Source: CAWAHD01 sp963781785
GTDB taxonomy: Bacteria > Planctomycetota > Planctomycetia > Isosphaerales > Isosphaeraceae
Length of the DNA: 64,000 bases
Direction of reading: 5' to 3'
Assembly: GCA_963781785.1 (NCBI GenBank)
Contig: CAWAHD010000001.1
Span: 1,054,001-1,118,000 of the forward strand
Both the position numbers and the translations under genes were made by a program. This document shows positions 47,134 to 57,144 of the stretch, piece after piece. The notes beneath the pieces are model-generated. The model was given only the letters and a program-made list of their open reading frames with translations, was not told where the DNA came from and ran no database searches. How positions within the stretch are numbered: position 1 is the stretch's first letter; each line of letters opens with the position of its first letter.

Positions 47134-48771
47134 ATGAGACTCATTCGTGTGGCATTCGTCGTCAGCTCCGTCGTGGCCATGCCGGCTCTTGCCCTGGCCC
47201 AGGGGCGGCCCCAGCCCGGAGGACGGGCACCGGCGGTCGGTCGGGACGGCTCCCGCTCCAGCGCGGCCGCAGCGGTGCCAGAGCCGGGCGGTGAGGCCAA
47301 GGCCGTCACCCAGGCGATCCTCGAGGAGATCGACAAGCGCTCGGAGCTGATGGCCAACCTCGAATATCTCTGCGACATGATCGGCCCGCGGCTGACCGGC
47401 TCGCCGGGCCTGAACAAGGCCAACCACTGGACCCGCGACAAGTTCCGGCAGTATGGGCTGACCGACCCCCATCTCGAGTCGTGGATGATCGAGAGGGCAT
47501 GGACTCGTGGCGAAGCCCGAGGTCACGTCGTCGTGCCGGTCGAGCAGCGCATCCTGCTCGAATCGGCGGGTTGGGGTCCCTCAACCAAGGGCCCCGTGCG
47601 CGGGCCCGTGGTCCACGTCAAAGCCCAGTCGGCCGATGATCTCGCCCCCTACAAGGGGAAGCTCGCAGGCGCCTGGGTTCTGTTCTCGGAAGTGTCGGTT
47701 CAGCCGTCGCCGAAAGCGCCTGCGCCGAATATGGACCGCGAGATGCGACGACGGATCCGCGACTACATGCGGATCAGAGAGTTCCGCCCGCAGTTAAGCA
47801 AGTTCCTCGTGGACGAGGGGGTCGCCGGAATCCTCCGCGACTCCAACAAGGAGCACGGCCTGGTCAATATGACCACCGCCGCCAGCAACTTCACCATGGC
47901 CCCGCTTCCCGAAGCCTTCCTGACCACCGAGTCGTATGGGCTGATCTGGCGGCTCTTGAAGCGCGGTCCGGTCGAGCTCGAAATCGACCTGAAGAACACG
48001 TTCAGCACCGGCGAGGTCGAGGTCTTTAACACCGTTGCCGAGATCAAGGGCGCCGACAAGCCCGACGAGGTCGTGTTGATCGGCGGCCATATCGATAGCT
48101 GGGACCTGGGCACAGGCGCCACCGATAATGGCACCGGCATCATGGCGGTGCTCGAGGCCGCCCGCGCCCTCAAAGCCGTCGACGTCAAGCCCCGGCGCAC
48201 CATTCGCTTCGTCCTCTTCTCCGGCGAGGAGGAAGGCTTGCATGGGTCGCGTGCTTATGTGAAGGCCCATGAGAAGGAGATGTCCCGGATCTCGGGTGTG
48301 CTGATCCACGACATGGGAACCGGCCGGGTGAAGAGCATCGGGCTCCAGGGCCGGTATGACCTGCGGGAAGAGATGGACAAGGTCGTCGAGCCGTTCAAGG
48401 AGGCGGTGGACCTGGAAGAGCTGAGCATGCGGAACATGATGGGAACCGACCACCTTTCGTTCCTGCCGCACGGGGTGCCGGCCTTCGCCGTGGTGCAGGA
48501 CCCGGCCGAGTATCGCAAGACGCACCACACCGAGAGCGACACTTTCGACAAGGTCTATCCCGACGAGATCAACCAGGGGGCGAAGGTGCTGGCGGCATGG
48601 GCGTACAACGTGGCGATGCTGCCGGAGCTCCTTCCCAGGAATCCCAAGCCACCCCAGCGCGGGATGTTCGACACCCCGGAGTTCCGCCAGCCTCGCGAGA
48701 AGAAGCCCGACTCGGAGGAGCCTCAGCGGCCCGGCAATAACGGCCGGGTCGGCGGCCAGGCGGGGCAGTAG
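47134..48771 (+). CDS. Secreted M28 family zinc peptidase
   Basis: A 545-residue exported aminopeptidase-type protein. A signal peptide (LIRVAFVVSSVVAMPALALAQ) leads into a region with a PA-like insert, then the M28 catalytic core. The metal ligands are visible: H and D in GGHIDSWDLG, D in GATDNGTG, the EE pair in FSGEEEGLHGS, D in IHDMGTG, and H in KTHHTESDTFDKV. It should cleave peptides outside the cytoplasm with a two-zinc site. The tail is Pro/Gly-rich. ATG 47134 starts the signal peptide; the preceding bases from the metF divergent start hold the promoter. Confidence 0.9.
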   Translation: MRLIRVAFVVSSVVAMPALALAQGRPQPGGRAPAVGRDGSRSSAAAAVPEPGGEAKAVTQAILEEIDKRSELMANLEYLCDMIGPRLTGSPGLNKANHWTRDKFRQYGLTDPHLESWMIERAWTRGEARGHVVVPVEQRILLESAGWGPSTKGPVRGPVVHVKAQSADDLAPYKGKLAGAWVLFSEVSVQPSPKAPAPNMDREMRRRIRDYMRIREFRPQLSKFLVDEGVAGILRDSNKEHGLVNMTTAASNFTMAPLPEAFLTTESYGLIWRLLKRGPVELEIDLKNTFSTGEVEVFNTVAEIKGADKPDEVVLIGGHIDSWDLGTGATDNGTGIMAVLEAARALKAVDVKPRRTIRFVLFSGEEEGLHGSRAYVKAHEKEMSRISGVLIHDMGTGRVKSIGLQGRYDLREEMDKVVEPFKEAVDLEELSMRNMMGTDHLSFLPHGVPAFAVVQDPAEYRKTHHTESDTFDKVYPDEINQGAKVLAAWAYNVAMLPELLPRNPKPPQRGMFDTPEFRQPREKKPDSEEPQRPGNNGRVGGQAGQ

Positions 48772-48787
48772 ATCCGGCGGTGAGGTC

Positions 48788-49459
48788 TCACGACTTCGGA
48801 AGAGCTACCCCGACTTTGGGGCAGATCGACTTGAGCGAGCATGCCTCACAGCGCGGCCGGCGAGCCAGGCAAACGCGCCGGCCGTGCTGGATCAGGCGGT
48901 GGCTCAGATCGACCCATTGGCTGCGGGGGATCACCTCGATCAGCTCGCGTTCGATCCGCTCGGGCGCGACCTGGGACGTCAGACCCAGTCGCCGGCTGAG
49001 CCGCTTGACGTGCGTATCGACCACGATCCCCGACGCGATCCCGAATGCCGTTCCCAGCACCACGTTCGCCGTCTTGCGACCCACCCCCGCTAGCGCCGTC
49101 AGCGCCTCGAGATCACGAGGAATCTTGCCGTCGTGCCGCTCAACGACCTGCCGGGCCATGCCCAGCAAGCTGCGCGACTTGGCTCGAAAAAAACCGGTCG
49201 ACCGAACGATGGCCTCGACTTCCGCCGGCTCGGCTGCCGCCAGATGCACCGGATCGGGAAACCGGCGAAAGAACTCGGGCGTCACCATGTTGACCCGAGC
49301 GTCCGTGCACTGAGCCGACAGGATCGTCGCGACCAGCAATTGATAGGGATTGGCGTGAGCCAGCGCGCAGGTCGCATCCGGATAGGCGCGCTTGAGCCCG
49401 GAGCAGACGCGCCGGGCCTGGCTCTTCACATCTCCGACCGGCCGCTTGGCCCGAGCCAT
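48788..49459 (-). CDS. nth: Endonuclease III (DNA glycosylase/AP lyase)
   Basis: A 223-residue base-excision repair enzyme. The helix-hairpin-helix LAGVGRKTANVVLGTAFG carries the catalytic lysine, VVDTHVKRLSRRLGL carries the catalytic aspartate, and the C-terminal Cx6CxxCx5C cluster (C-LARRPRCEACSLKSIC) binds [4Fe-4S]. It removes oxidised pyrimidines and cuts the abasic site. ATG 49459 is the first methionine. Converges with the M28 gene (16-base gap). Confidence 0.93.
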   Translation of the reverse strand: MARAKRPVGDVKSQARRVCSGLKRAYPDATCALAHANPYQLLVATILSAQCTDARVNMVTPEFFRRFPDPVHLAAAEPAEVEAIVRSTGFFRAKSRSLLGMARQVVERHDGKIPRDLEALTALAGVGRKTANVVLGTAFGIASGIVVDTHVKRLSRRLGLTSQVAPERIERELIEVIPRSQWVDLSHRLIQHGRRVCLARRPRCEACSLKSICPKVGVALPKS

Positions 49460-49754
49460 CCCTTGGTCCCCGCTGTGATCGGAACACCTTGACGCGCGGC
49501 CGCTTGCCTCGGTTCACGCACACGTGCGGCCTCGCCCACCTGTCCGTCGAAGAGTCGACGCAATAATGTCTCATGCCGGCGATGAGCTGACAACCGTCTC
49601 CAATCGGCATGCTTCAAACGCAGTTTGCACCTCAGGCCGCCTGCGCGGTTTGCAGAGGGCGACGCTGGCCTGGTGAAAAAGTTGGTGTTGCACAAGCTGT
49701 GGGTCCATCCCGATTATCGAGGGGCCGGAGATGACCTTGACGAGGAGATGCACG

Positions 49755-50954
49755 ATGATGGTCAACTCAAGCGGTTTCGACCTTCCGTTGGTTGTGGGGC
49801 TGGCGTTTTTCCTGGTCGGTGCAGGTCCGGATGACGCCACTTACCGGGATCATCACGAACGGGGTTGGCAGTCGCTGACTCGAGGCGATTATGCCGCTGC
49901 CGAGGGGCATTTCCGCGCGGCGATGCAGGCGGCCAAGTCGTTCGGAGAGCGCGATCCCAGGCTCGGCCATATCGCAACAGATTTAGCCTGGGCTCTGTAC
50001 CACCAAGGCCGGTATTCTCAAGCCGAGCCGGTGGCGATGCAAAACCTGACGATCCGAGAGGCGGCACTCGGCGAGCAGCACCTGGAGGTCGCCTATGCTC
50101 TCGATGCTGTCGCCGTGATCCATCACGCACAGGGACGTTACGCCGAGGCGGAGGCGTTTCGGAAGCGGTCCATGGCGATCTTTGAGAGGACGCTGGGAAA
50201 GGACCATCCGGACGTGGCGACCAGCCTCAATAGCTTGGCGGCCCTCTATGTCTCTCTCGGCCGTTACTCCGAAGCCGAGCCGCTCCTCCGCCAGGCCCTG
50301 TCGATCTGGGAGAAAGCTCCCGGCCCGGAAAGTCTGGACTTCACCATCGGCCTCACGACGCTGTCCCAGGTCCTCCAAAGCCTCGGACGTTTCGCCGAGT
50401 CCGAACCGCTGGACCGGCGAGCGCTCGGCATTCGGGAAAAAATCCTCGGCCCCGACCATCCTGATGTGGCGATGAGTCTCAAGGGCCTCGGCGACCTGTA
50501 CTATCGCCGACGTGAATATGACCTCGCCGAGCCTCTGTATCGCCGGGTACTGGCGATCCGCCAGAAGGCGCTGGGGCCCGACCATCCTTTCGTGGCCACC
50601 AGTCTGACCGACCTGGGTAATCTTTCGTACGCCCGACGCCGCTATGCCGAATCGGAACCGATGTTCCGACGAGCCCTGGCGATCGAAGAGAAAGCATTGG
50701 GCTCCGAGCACCCGAGGGTGGCATGCACGCTGGCCCTCCTGGCGTACGCCTGTCAGGGCCAGGGAGATCTTGTGAAAGCTGAGGCGCATTATCGGCGAGC
50801 CCTGGCAATTCGCGAGAAGATGTTACCGGGTGTTCCGGCCGACGTGGCCGGGATTCTGGAGAACTACACGCTGCTTCTGCGCAGCACCGGCCGATCGGCT
50901 GAAGCGGCAGCCATCGAAGCTCGCGACAGGTCGCTCCGTTCCAGGGCGAAGTGA
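49755..50954 (+). CDS. Secreted TPR (kinesin light chain-type) repeat protein
   Basis: A 399-residue protein with an N-terminal hydrophobic signal (FDLPLVVGLAFFLVGAG) and about eight 42-residue tetratricopeptide repeats of the kinesin-light-chain class (for example GRYxEAExLxRRALxIxEKxLGPDHPDVAxSLxxLAxLY). These form a protein-binding solenoid; the partner is unknown. Start ATG 49755 (or 49758) after GAGGAG. A gap of about 295 bases between nth and this gene holds no supported gene. Confidence 0.85.
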   Translation: MMVNSSGFDLPLVVGLAFFLVGAGPDDATYRDHHERGWQSLTRGDYAAAEGHFRAAMQAAKSFGERDPRLGHIATDLAWALYHQGRYSQAEPVAMQNLTIREAALGEQHLEVAYALDAVAVIHHAQGRYAEAEAFRKRSMAIFERTLGKDHPDVATSLNSLAALYVSLGRYSEAEPLLRQALSIWEKAPGPESLDFTIGLTTLSQVLQSLGRFAESEPLDRRALGIREKILGPDHPDVAMSLKGLGDLYYRRREYDLAEPLYRRVLAIRQKALGPDHPFVATSLTDLGNLSYARRRYAESEPMFRRALAIEEKALGSEHPRVACTLALLAYACQGQGDLVKAEAHYRRALAIREKMLPGVPADVAGILENYTLLLRSTGRSAEAAAIEARDRSLRSRAK

Positions 50955-51025
50955 GGCATGTTCGGCCAGCATAAAGTGCCCGCGCACATTGGGCGGAAAT
51001 TCCCGCGTCGATTCTTATCATCGGC

Positions 51026-51330
51026 TCAGTACAGGAACGGCAGTAGCCGCCACGTGCGGCGACGATACGCGGAGTATTGCTCGCCGAACTCCGACTCGAG
51101 CAGGGCCTCCTCCGAGTTCATGGCGCGACCAGCGGCGGGAGCAACAGGAGCGAGACCAGGATGCCGATCGCGCTGCGGAAGACCAGGTCCCAACCGAACA
51201 GGCCCAGCAACAGGCCGAGGTAGCTGGGATGGCGGATCACGCGATAGACGCCGCCCGTGACGAGCTCATGGCCTTTGAAGAAATGCCGGGCACCCTGAAA
51301 CCTGGCGGTGTTTTTCGGGTATAACCACAC
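51026..51330 (-). pseudogene. Truncated isoprenylcysteine carboxyl methyltransferase-family gene
   Basis: Only the C-terminal catalytic half of an ICMT-family membrane methyltransferase is present: GHELVTGGVYRVIRHPSYLG carries the AdoMet-binding RHPxYxG signature, then two hydrophobic segments. A one-base frame change at 51121-51127 leads into MNSEEALLESEFGEQYSAYRRRTWRLLPFLY, the standard C-terminal end of the family. The N-terminal half is missing; the sequence changes character where the IS-like element begins (about 51,330-51,400), so insertion of the element probably truncated it. Confidence 0.72.
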
Positions 51331-51447
51331 AGACCGGGTGGTTTGTTCGTTTGCGACCAGAATTACCCCTGACGCATTTCACTGCGCGATCCATCAAAGA
51401 AAGGAAACGTAATTTATAGTCCGGATGGTACGATTTCAAAGAAAAAG

Positions 51448-51525
51448 CTCGAAAACCCCGCAGGTTTTTGGAATAATGTAGGTGAGAACACATTTTCACT
51501 ATTCCAAAACAAGGGGGCTTTCGAG
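51448..51525 (+). promoter_or_regulatory. 78-base near-continuous stem-loop at the transposase start
   Basis: Nested arms pair along almost the whole segment: CTCGAAA (51448) with TTTCGAG (51519), CCCC with GGGG, GTTTTxGGAATA (51464) with TATTCCAAAAC (51500), and GTGAGAA (51482) with TTTTCAC (51493). The GTG start of the transposase lies at the base of the stem, so the start would be sealed in transcripts entering from outside. Confidence 0.6.
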
Positions 51526-53200
51526 TGAGTGCTACTATCCGAAAAAAACGCGCCGCACGCCAGAAGAGATTCTTCCAGGAAGGTCGACGGCGAATCAAGA
51601 AACGTCTGGCCAATACTCCCGGGCCCGAGCGGCCCGTACCCATGATGACCGCGACTAATATCCACTATGAACAGGCCAAGCGCGTGCGGGGACTCAGTGC
51701 CGGTGGCATCGGCGCTATCTTTCTGATGGTTCAGAAAATCGAGCTCGACAAAGAAATCGACCGCACTCTGCATCTGCTCAAGCGGCATCTGCCGTACCAC
51801 GAATCCGACCACGTGCTGAACATCGCATTCAATATCCTCGCTGGCGGCAAGCGAATCGAACACCTCGAACTGCGACGCAACGATGAGGTCTACCTCGATG
51901 CTCTGGGAGCCGAACGAATCCCAGACCCGACGACCGCCGGGGACTTCTGCCGCCGCTTCTCTTCCGAGGCCGAAGTCCTCACTTGATGAACGCCATCAAT
52001 GAATCGCGGCTGCGGGTCTGGGCTCAGCAGCCGGACGAATTTCTCGATGAGGCGATCGTGGACGCCGATGGCACCATCACGGAGACCGACGCCGAGTGCA
52101 AGGAAGGAGTGGACATCGACCACGAACGGCCAGTGGGGCTACCATGTGCACTTGGTCTCGCTGGCCAATACGGGTGAACCCCTGTACTTGCTCAATCGCA
52201 GCGGCAATCGCCCGTCGCAGGAGCGGGCCGGCGAGTACCTGAACAAGGCCGTCGCGCTTTGCGTTCGGGCCGGCTTCCGCAAGATCCTGCTGCGCGGAGA
52301 CACGAGGATCGCCGAGAACAAGGATCTGGATCCTTGGGACGAGCAGATCCTGCCGCGGGATAGGCACCACAATCGCCGAGACCGCGAATCTGGATTCCTG
52401 GGACGATGCGGAGAACATCCGCTTCATCTTCGGATATGCGGCCTATCGACGTCCTCAAGGCCAGGGCCGACGAGCTGCCGGCCGAAGCGTATAGTTTCCT
52501 GGAACGACCGCCGCGATACGCGATCAAGACAACGCCCCGCCAGCAACCCGAACGGTTCAAGCCGGAGATTGTCCGAGAGCGAGGCTACAAGACGATCCAT
52601 CTGCTCGAAGAGATGATCGCCGAGTTCGACTATCAGCCGGTCGCCTGCAAGAAGAGCTATCGGATGATCGTCCTCCGCAAGCGACTGGCGACCGACCAGG
52701 GGCAGATGCGGCTGTTCGAGGAGTATCGCTACTTCTTCTATATCACCAACGACCGCGACATGTCGGCCGAGGAAGTTGTGTTCTCGGCCAATGACCGCTG
52801 TAATCAAGAGAACTTGATCGCCCAGCTCAAGAGCGGCGTGCATGCACTGACGACGCCGGTCAACAACTTGGTGAGCAACTGGGCGTATATGGTGATGGCC
52901 AGCTTGGCCTGGAGCCTGAAGGCCTGGAGCGCCATGCTGGTGCCCGTATCACCGCGGCACGAAGCGAAGCACGAGGCTGAGAAACGAACCCTGTTGCGGA
53001 TGGAGTTCGCGACGTATTGCGCGGCTTTCATCGAGATGCCGTGTCAGATCGTGCGGGGTGGACGGACGGTTGATTTACCGGATGCTGTCCTGGAACCCGT
53101 GGCAAGGCGTTTTCCTGCGATTGGTCGAGCGGCTGCACGAGTGCTGGCTGTGCTGAAGGACCAGTCACTGAAGTCGGGGTCCGGATGCCCCGATCCCTAG
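51525..53200 (+). mobile_element. Decayed IS1380-like transposase
   Basis: Remains of a DDE transposase of IS1380 type. Piece 1 (51525-51986) has the N-terminal region (ESDHVLNIAFNILAGGKRIEHLELRR, DPTTAGDFCRRF). One missing T near 51974 shifts to MNAINESRLRVW and DADGTITET; one extra G near 52123 shifts to GQWGYHVHLVSLANTGEPLYLLNRSGNRPS. A diverged tandem duplication of about 63 bases (52,280-52,410) disrupts the region after LLRGDT. Piece 3 (to 53200) gives DELPAEAYSFLERPPRY, NDRCNQENLIAQLKSGVHAL and SNWAYMVMASLAWSLK. At least four frame breaks make it non-functional as given. Terminal repeats were not resolved. Confidence 0.75.
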
Positions 53201-53262
53201 AGGCCGCCGAGCAAAGAAAGGGGAGTGATGCATGAGGGGAAACAAATCGAAATCGAAGAACG

Positions 53263-53277
53263 GGGGTCCGAGACCCC
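53263..53277. terminator. GC hairpin downstream of the transposase
   Basis: GGGGTC-CGA-GACCCC is a perfect 6-base stem, 60 bases after the transposase end. There is no T-tract, so it may be a weak terminator or part of the element's end. Confidence 0.35.
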
Positions 53278-53296
53278 GGGTAGTAGAAGGTACGTC

Positions 53297-53320
53297 TAAT
53301 GATAATTCATATGATCATTA
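53297..53320. repeat. AT-rich inverted repeat
   Basis: TAATGATAAT-TCAT-ATGATCATTA is an inverted repeat with 10-base arms and one mismatch, inside a strongly AT-rich block (53,290-53,360) that is unlike the rest of the window. It lies just upstream of the secreted protein gene and may be its promoter/operator or residual IS-flanking DNA. Confidence 0.45.
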
Positions 53321-53370
53321 TAATATGTACTATAGTCGATTAATATATTACGCTTGTTTTGGGACTAGTC

Positions 53371-54905
53371 ATGAATCGGCTCGCGGTCCTCGGAATCGCG
53401 GCGGGGCTGTTCGCCAGCACCGCGTCGCGCAAGATTCAGAGCAGCCGGCGACACCCGATTCATCCAAGCCGGGGAAGGAGACCCGGTACCTGGCCTTTCA
53501 GATCTTCACCTACAGTCCCAATCCGATGGTCGCCAGTATGGGCGAGGGGAAGAACCCAATCGCCAGGTTCCCTGACAAGAAGACGCTGCGCGACTACATC
53601 GAGGACATCAAACGGCGGATCGGCACCGTGGGCAACCAGCAGACCCGGCTGGCCGTCATCCTTGGGCCGCTGAGTTTCGATCATCGCGACGCCGAGATCA
53701 ACACGTTTGTCGAGCTTGCGTTCAGTTTGGCACTCGAGACCGGCGTGGCTGTGGGATTCCATATCGACGACTCCATGTTCTGGGCCAGGCGCAAGGACCT
53801 GTGGAGCGATCCGAATAACGTTGAGGCCCTGGACTGGGACGGGACACCATCCACCAACCGGCGCCTGGACTGGCAAACAGGACCTGGAGCACAGCCCGAC
53901 GCTGCACCACCACAGATGTGTTTCAACAGCAAGGCGATCCTACGGGAGGTAGAAGGGCGATCCACCCTGGTGGGTAAGGCAATCCAGGCGGGTGTGAAGC
54001 GGTTAATAGAGCGCAACAAGCCGGAGCTGTTCGCGGGCGTGATTGCCGGCTGGGAGACGATGATCGGGCAGGACTTCAAGACGGGCAAGTATCTCGGATA
54101 TCGCGCGCTCTTGAACCGAGGTTTCCGTCGCGAACACCCGCCGCGCGATCTGGACCTCGAACGAGAAAAAGTCGTTCAGGAGTTCATTGAACATTGGACG
54201 CAGGGACTCGCCGAGGCCGGTATACCCTCTCGAAAGATCTACTCGCACACCGCGTTCCTGTCGCGCCGCGCTTTCCAGATCGGCGGCAATCACGAAAGCA
54301 CGTACTCACAGCATAATCATTTTGCTCCTCCTGCGGTCGCGTTCGGGAAGCACCATCGGCCGGGTTTTTCGACCTATCCGCAGCCGGGCCTTTTCGACGA
54401 CGTTTACCAACAACTGGCCAGTCACAAGCAGGTGGGCTGGGCATCCTCTGAGGGGACGAACCTCCAGCTCGGAAGCGGGCCCGGGCAGTCGGGCATGACC
54501 ATGGAAACCTACCTGGCGAAAATCTTCAACCACGGTGGCACGCTGGTCAACATCTACTCGTGGGGGATCGGCGGCGAAGCCAACAAGCACATGGATTTCC
54601 GCCTCGTCACCGAAGGCGAAGAAGCCCTGCGGGCGTATCGCAAGTTTTTGAACGGCGACCCGCTATTCGAAGCGAAGACCGAGGCATTGACCCTCCTGGA
54701 ACGCTTGCCACCCAAGATCCATAAAATCCAGAAGGAACTCCCTGGATGGCTCCAGAAGACCGGCAACAAGGACGCCCTTCGGCTCATGCAAAAACTGGAG
54801 CAGCATCTGAAAGCCAAGAACTTCGAGGAAGTTGAGAAGACCGCGGATTCCATCCTGAAGATGATGATGGCAGACGCCCCGGCCCCGGCCGCACCACAAC
54901 CATGA
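53371..54905 (+). CDS. Secreted protein of unknown function (frameshift after signal peptide)
   Basis: About 511 residues as reconstructed. ATG 53371 begins a signal peptide (NRLAVLGIAAGLFASTAS). At 53425-53430 one G is missing; with it the cleavage region reads STASAQDSEQPATPDSS and the frame continues through ETRYLAFQIFTYSP to the stop at 54905. The mature part looks like a TIM-barrel glycosidase-type fold (AVGFHIDDSMFW, GVIAGWETMIGQDF, NHGGTLVNIYSWGIGGEANKHM) and ends in a helical Lys/Glu-rich tail. I do not recognise the family, so hydrolase activity is only a guess. Without the correction the downstream frame has no signal peptide. Confidence 0.65.
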
Positions 54906-54951
54906 GTGGCCGAGGAAGCCATTCGACAGATCATCGAGCGGCCAGTGCGAG

Positions 54952-55695
54952 TCACGGACCAGCACAGGAACCGAGATCCTTGAGTCTGCGGCGATCATTC
55001 TCGATCACCTGGCTCTCGAAGAAATCGCGGTCCAGATACCGTGAAATGACTTGATTGAGGTCGTGAGCCGGGAGAGCAAGCCGATAGTAGACCCATGTGC
55101 CGTGGCGCCTGCCGACGATGAGTCCCACCTGACGCAAGGTCGTGAGGTGTCGTGAGACTGTCGAAGGTGGTAGCTCGAGCGCCTCATGGAGATGGCACAC
55201 GCACACCTCGGGGCTGGCCGTGAGGAGACTCAACAACCTCAAACGAATTGGGTCGGCAAACACCTTGAGCAGGTCCACGAACTCGGGCAGCTTGTCGATC
55301 CGACCCGGCGCGGCTGGCTGACTGCCGTCTCGCTGCCGTGCTTGACGGTTGGGGGATTCGAGCGGTCCTGAGCCAGAGGAGCCGGACAGTGTTGTCGCGG
55401 CTCGGACGAGACTCCGCCCCGATAAGGTCGAGGTAAACACCCGCAATCGACCACGGCGTACAGACCGTACAAGATTCGCGCGTGCAAGCGTTTGCAGGTA
55501 ATGGGTGACGAGTCTCCGGTCGCGATCCAGTTTCTCAGAAAGCTGCCCTATGCTGGCCTCCTCGTCCACGAGCGAAATGAGGATGCGCAGCCGATTCGAG
55601 TTCGAGACGATATTGAAAAGCTGCGCAGCCTCCTCCGGAAATCGGTCGGAGTAGGGCATCTTGGGCGACTGAGATGACTCGAGCATGAATTCCAA
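54952..55695 (-). CDS. Tandem double ArsR-type regulator
   Basis: A 247-residue protein with two winged-helix domains. Domain 1 (about 20-95) has RLRILISLVDEEASIGQLSEKL and a basic wing; a linker of about 40 residues follows; domain 2 (about 135-225) has ADPIRLRLLSLLTASPEVCVCHLHEAL then TVSRHLTTLRQVGLI and a YYRL wing. EVCVCHL matches the ELCVCDL metalloid site of ArsR. Normal ArsR is one domain acting as a homodimer, so this looks like a fused pseudo-dimer, with only the second half carrying cysteines. It lies near acr3 and probably responds to arsenite, by inference. Confidence 0.82.
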   Translation of the reverse strand: MEFMLESSQSPKMPYSDRFPEEAAQLFNIVSNSNRLRILISLVDEEASIGQLSEKLDRDRRLVTHYLQTLARANLVRSVRRGRLRVFTSTLSGRSLVRAATTLSGSSGSGPLESPNRQARQRDGSQPAAPGRIDKLPEFVDLLKVFADPIRLRLLSLLTASPEVCVCHLHEALELPPSTVSRHLTTLRQVGLIVGRRHGTWVYYRLALPAHDLNQVISRYLDRDFFESQVIENDRRRLKDLGSCAGP

Positions 55696-55975
55696 ACGGC
55701 GGAATGTTCGTAGTGAGCCAGGAGCCAGGGGGTCCCGGTGCTCTCAACGATGTTGGCGTTCAAAACTGCGCGAGAGCAAGCGGAGATCGTGAATTCTCAC
55801 GGAAACTCATAAAATCGTCACACATTGTTCACGCAAAACGCATATTGCGCGTCGTCGCTGTTTTCCCATAAGCCGCGACGTGAGCTGTCACCGGGGTCTG
55901 AGGCGCAACTCCGCAGACACGTCGACGAAGCTGGGCAACGCGGCATCAACGCGCGGATTTCCAGGCGCGTTCACA

Positions 55976-57144
55976 TTACGCCGTGCGAGAGGCGGTCTTC
56001 CCCCGACTTGAGCGTGGGCCGCGATCGGATCGCGCAGGAGAAGTGTCTTGTCGTCTGGCAGGGGACCGGCCAGCGCACCTGGGGAGCTGAGCGAGTTTTT
56101 GGCGGTCGTTTTCAAAGGTCTGCGTCTCGGAAAGGCGCAACCCGAAGCAGCCGACCAAACTCCGGAACAAGTTACTCGCTGCCCGCGCCGGGCGGAAGAT
56201 GGTCCACTCTCCCTCCTGCCTCTGGAGAATAAGTCCCAGTCTGAGAGGGTGACTCAGCGAAAAAAAGATGAGACTCTTCGGCAACTCGAGCGCGTCCGGG
56301 AAATGGCACGCACAGACCTCCCCAGTATTGACCAGGAGATTGAGGACGCGTAGACGCAAGGGTGACGCAAACGCCTTGAGCAGGCGAGCAAGTCCCTCCG
56401 GCGAAGCTGGATCGACGCCATCCGCCTCACCCGATCGCATTGGCTCGGGACGAAGGCTGAGCGTCCCTCGCCTGATCGTAAGCGCGCTGCACGTGGCGCG
56501 AACCACCTGGACAAGGCTGAGCCCGTTCATGCTCAACAAGTACCTGATTCGCTTGCCATTGCGATGGCATGTGACCAGCTTGCCACTACGCAGGACTCCG
56601 AGGTGGTTGCTGGCCCTCGCCGCGGTGATGTCCCCCAGCTCTCGCGCGAGTTGGTCGCAGTCACGCCCTTTCTCCATCAGGGATAGTAAGAGCCGCAAGC
56701 GGACCGGATTGGCGGCGTGATTGAGTAGGGTCGCGGCTTCGACGAGATCGGGAGCTGCAACCGCAGGAGCCGGCTGTCGGGGAAGCTGCTTCACCTGGGC
56801 AGGATCGGTCGGGATCTCGGAAAGAGCGGTCGAGCGAAAACCAAGTTGTGCCAGGATCATGTGACAAGACCGCGCGACGCATTCGCCATCCTTGGACAGC
56901 TTGTACGCAGTGTGCCGACCGACAATGCGTCGCTTGATGAGCCTCTCATCCGAAAGCACATTAAGTTGAGCGACGACGACCTTTGCCTCGAGATCACGCA
57001 GGGTGGCATGCAACTGTGGCGACTCACATTCTCCCGGTTCAAGCCCAGGAGAACGCGAAGGCGCGACGCATGCGCGGCGCATTTGAAGATGCGAGCAACC
57101 TGTGCAAGCACGTGGACATCGCGAGTAGGAGAGCCGTGTTCCAT
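55976..57144 (-). CDS. Triple ArsR-type regulator (frameshifted)
   Basis: About 389 residues after one correction. ATG 57144 starts domain 1 (VARIFKCAAHASRLRVLLGL); restoring a G at 57044-57046 continues EPGECESPQLHATLRDLEAKVVVAQL with a wing RRIVGRHTAYKLS. Domain 2 (LLNHAANPVRLRLLLSLM to NHLGVLRSGKLVTCHRNGKRIRYLLS) and domain 3 (AFASPLRLRVLNLLVNTGEVCACHFPDALELPKS) follow. Only domain 3 has the ArsR-like CxC; its recognition helix (SLIFFSLSHPLRLGL) has lost the usual SRHLxxL residues and may not bind DNA well. The gene is divergent from acr3, whose promoter lies in the shared 540-base gap. Confidence 0.72.

Noticed and set aside
49679..49740. GNAT-like KLWVHPDYRGAG pattern upstream of the TPR gene
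   Set aside because: The match is about a dozen residues, without the rest of an acetyltransferase, and has no start codon context.
51525..53200. The mobile region as a prophage or integrative element
   Set aside because: Only transposase pieces are present; no integrase, capsid, terminase or tRNA attachment site was seen nearby.
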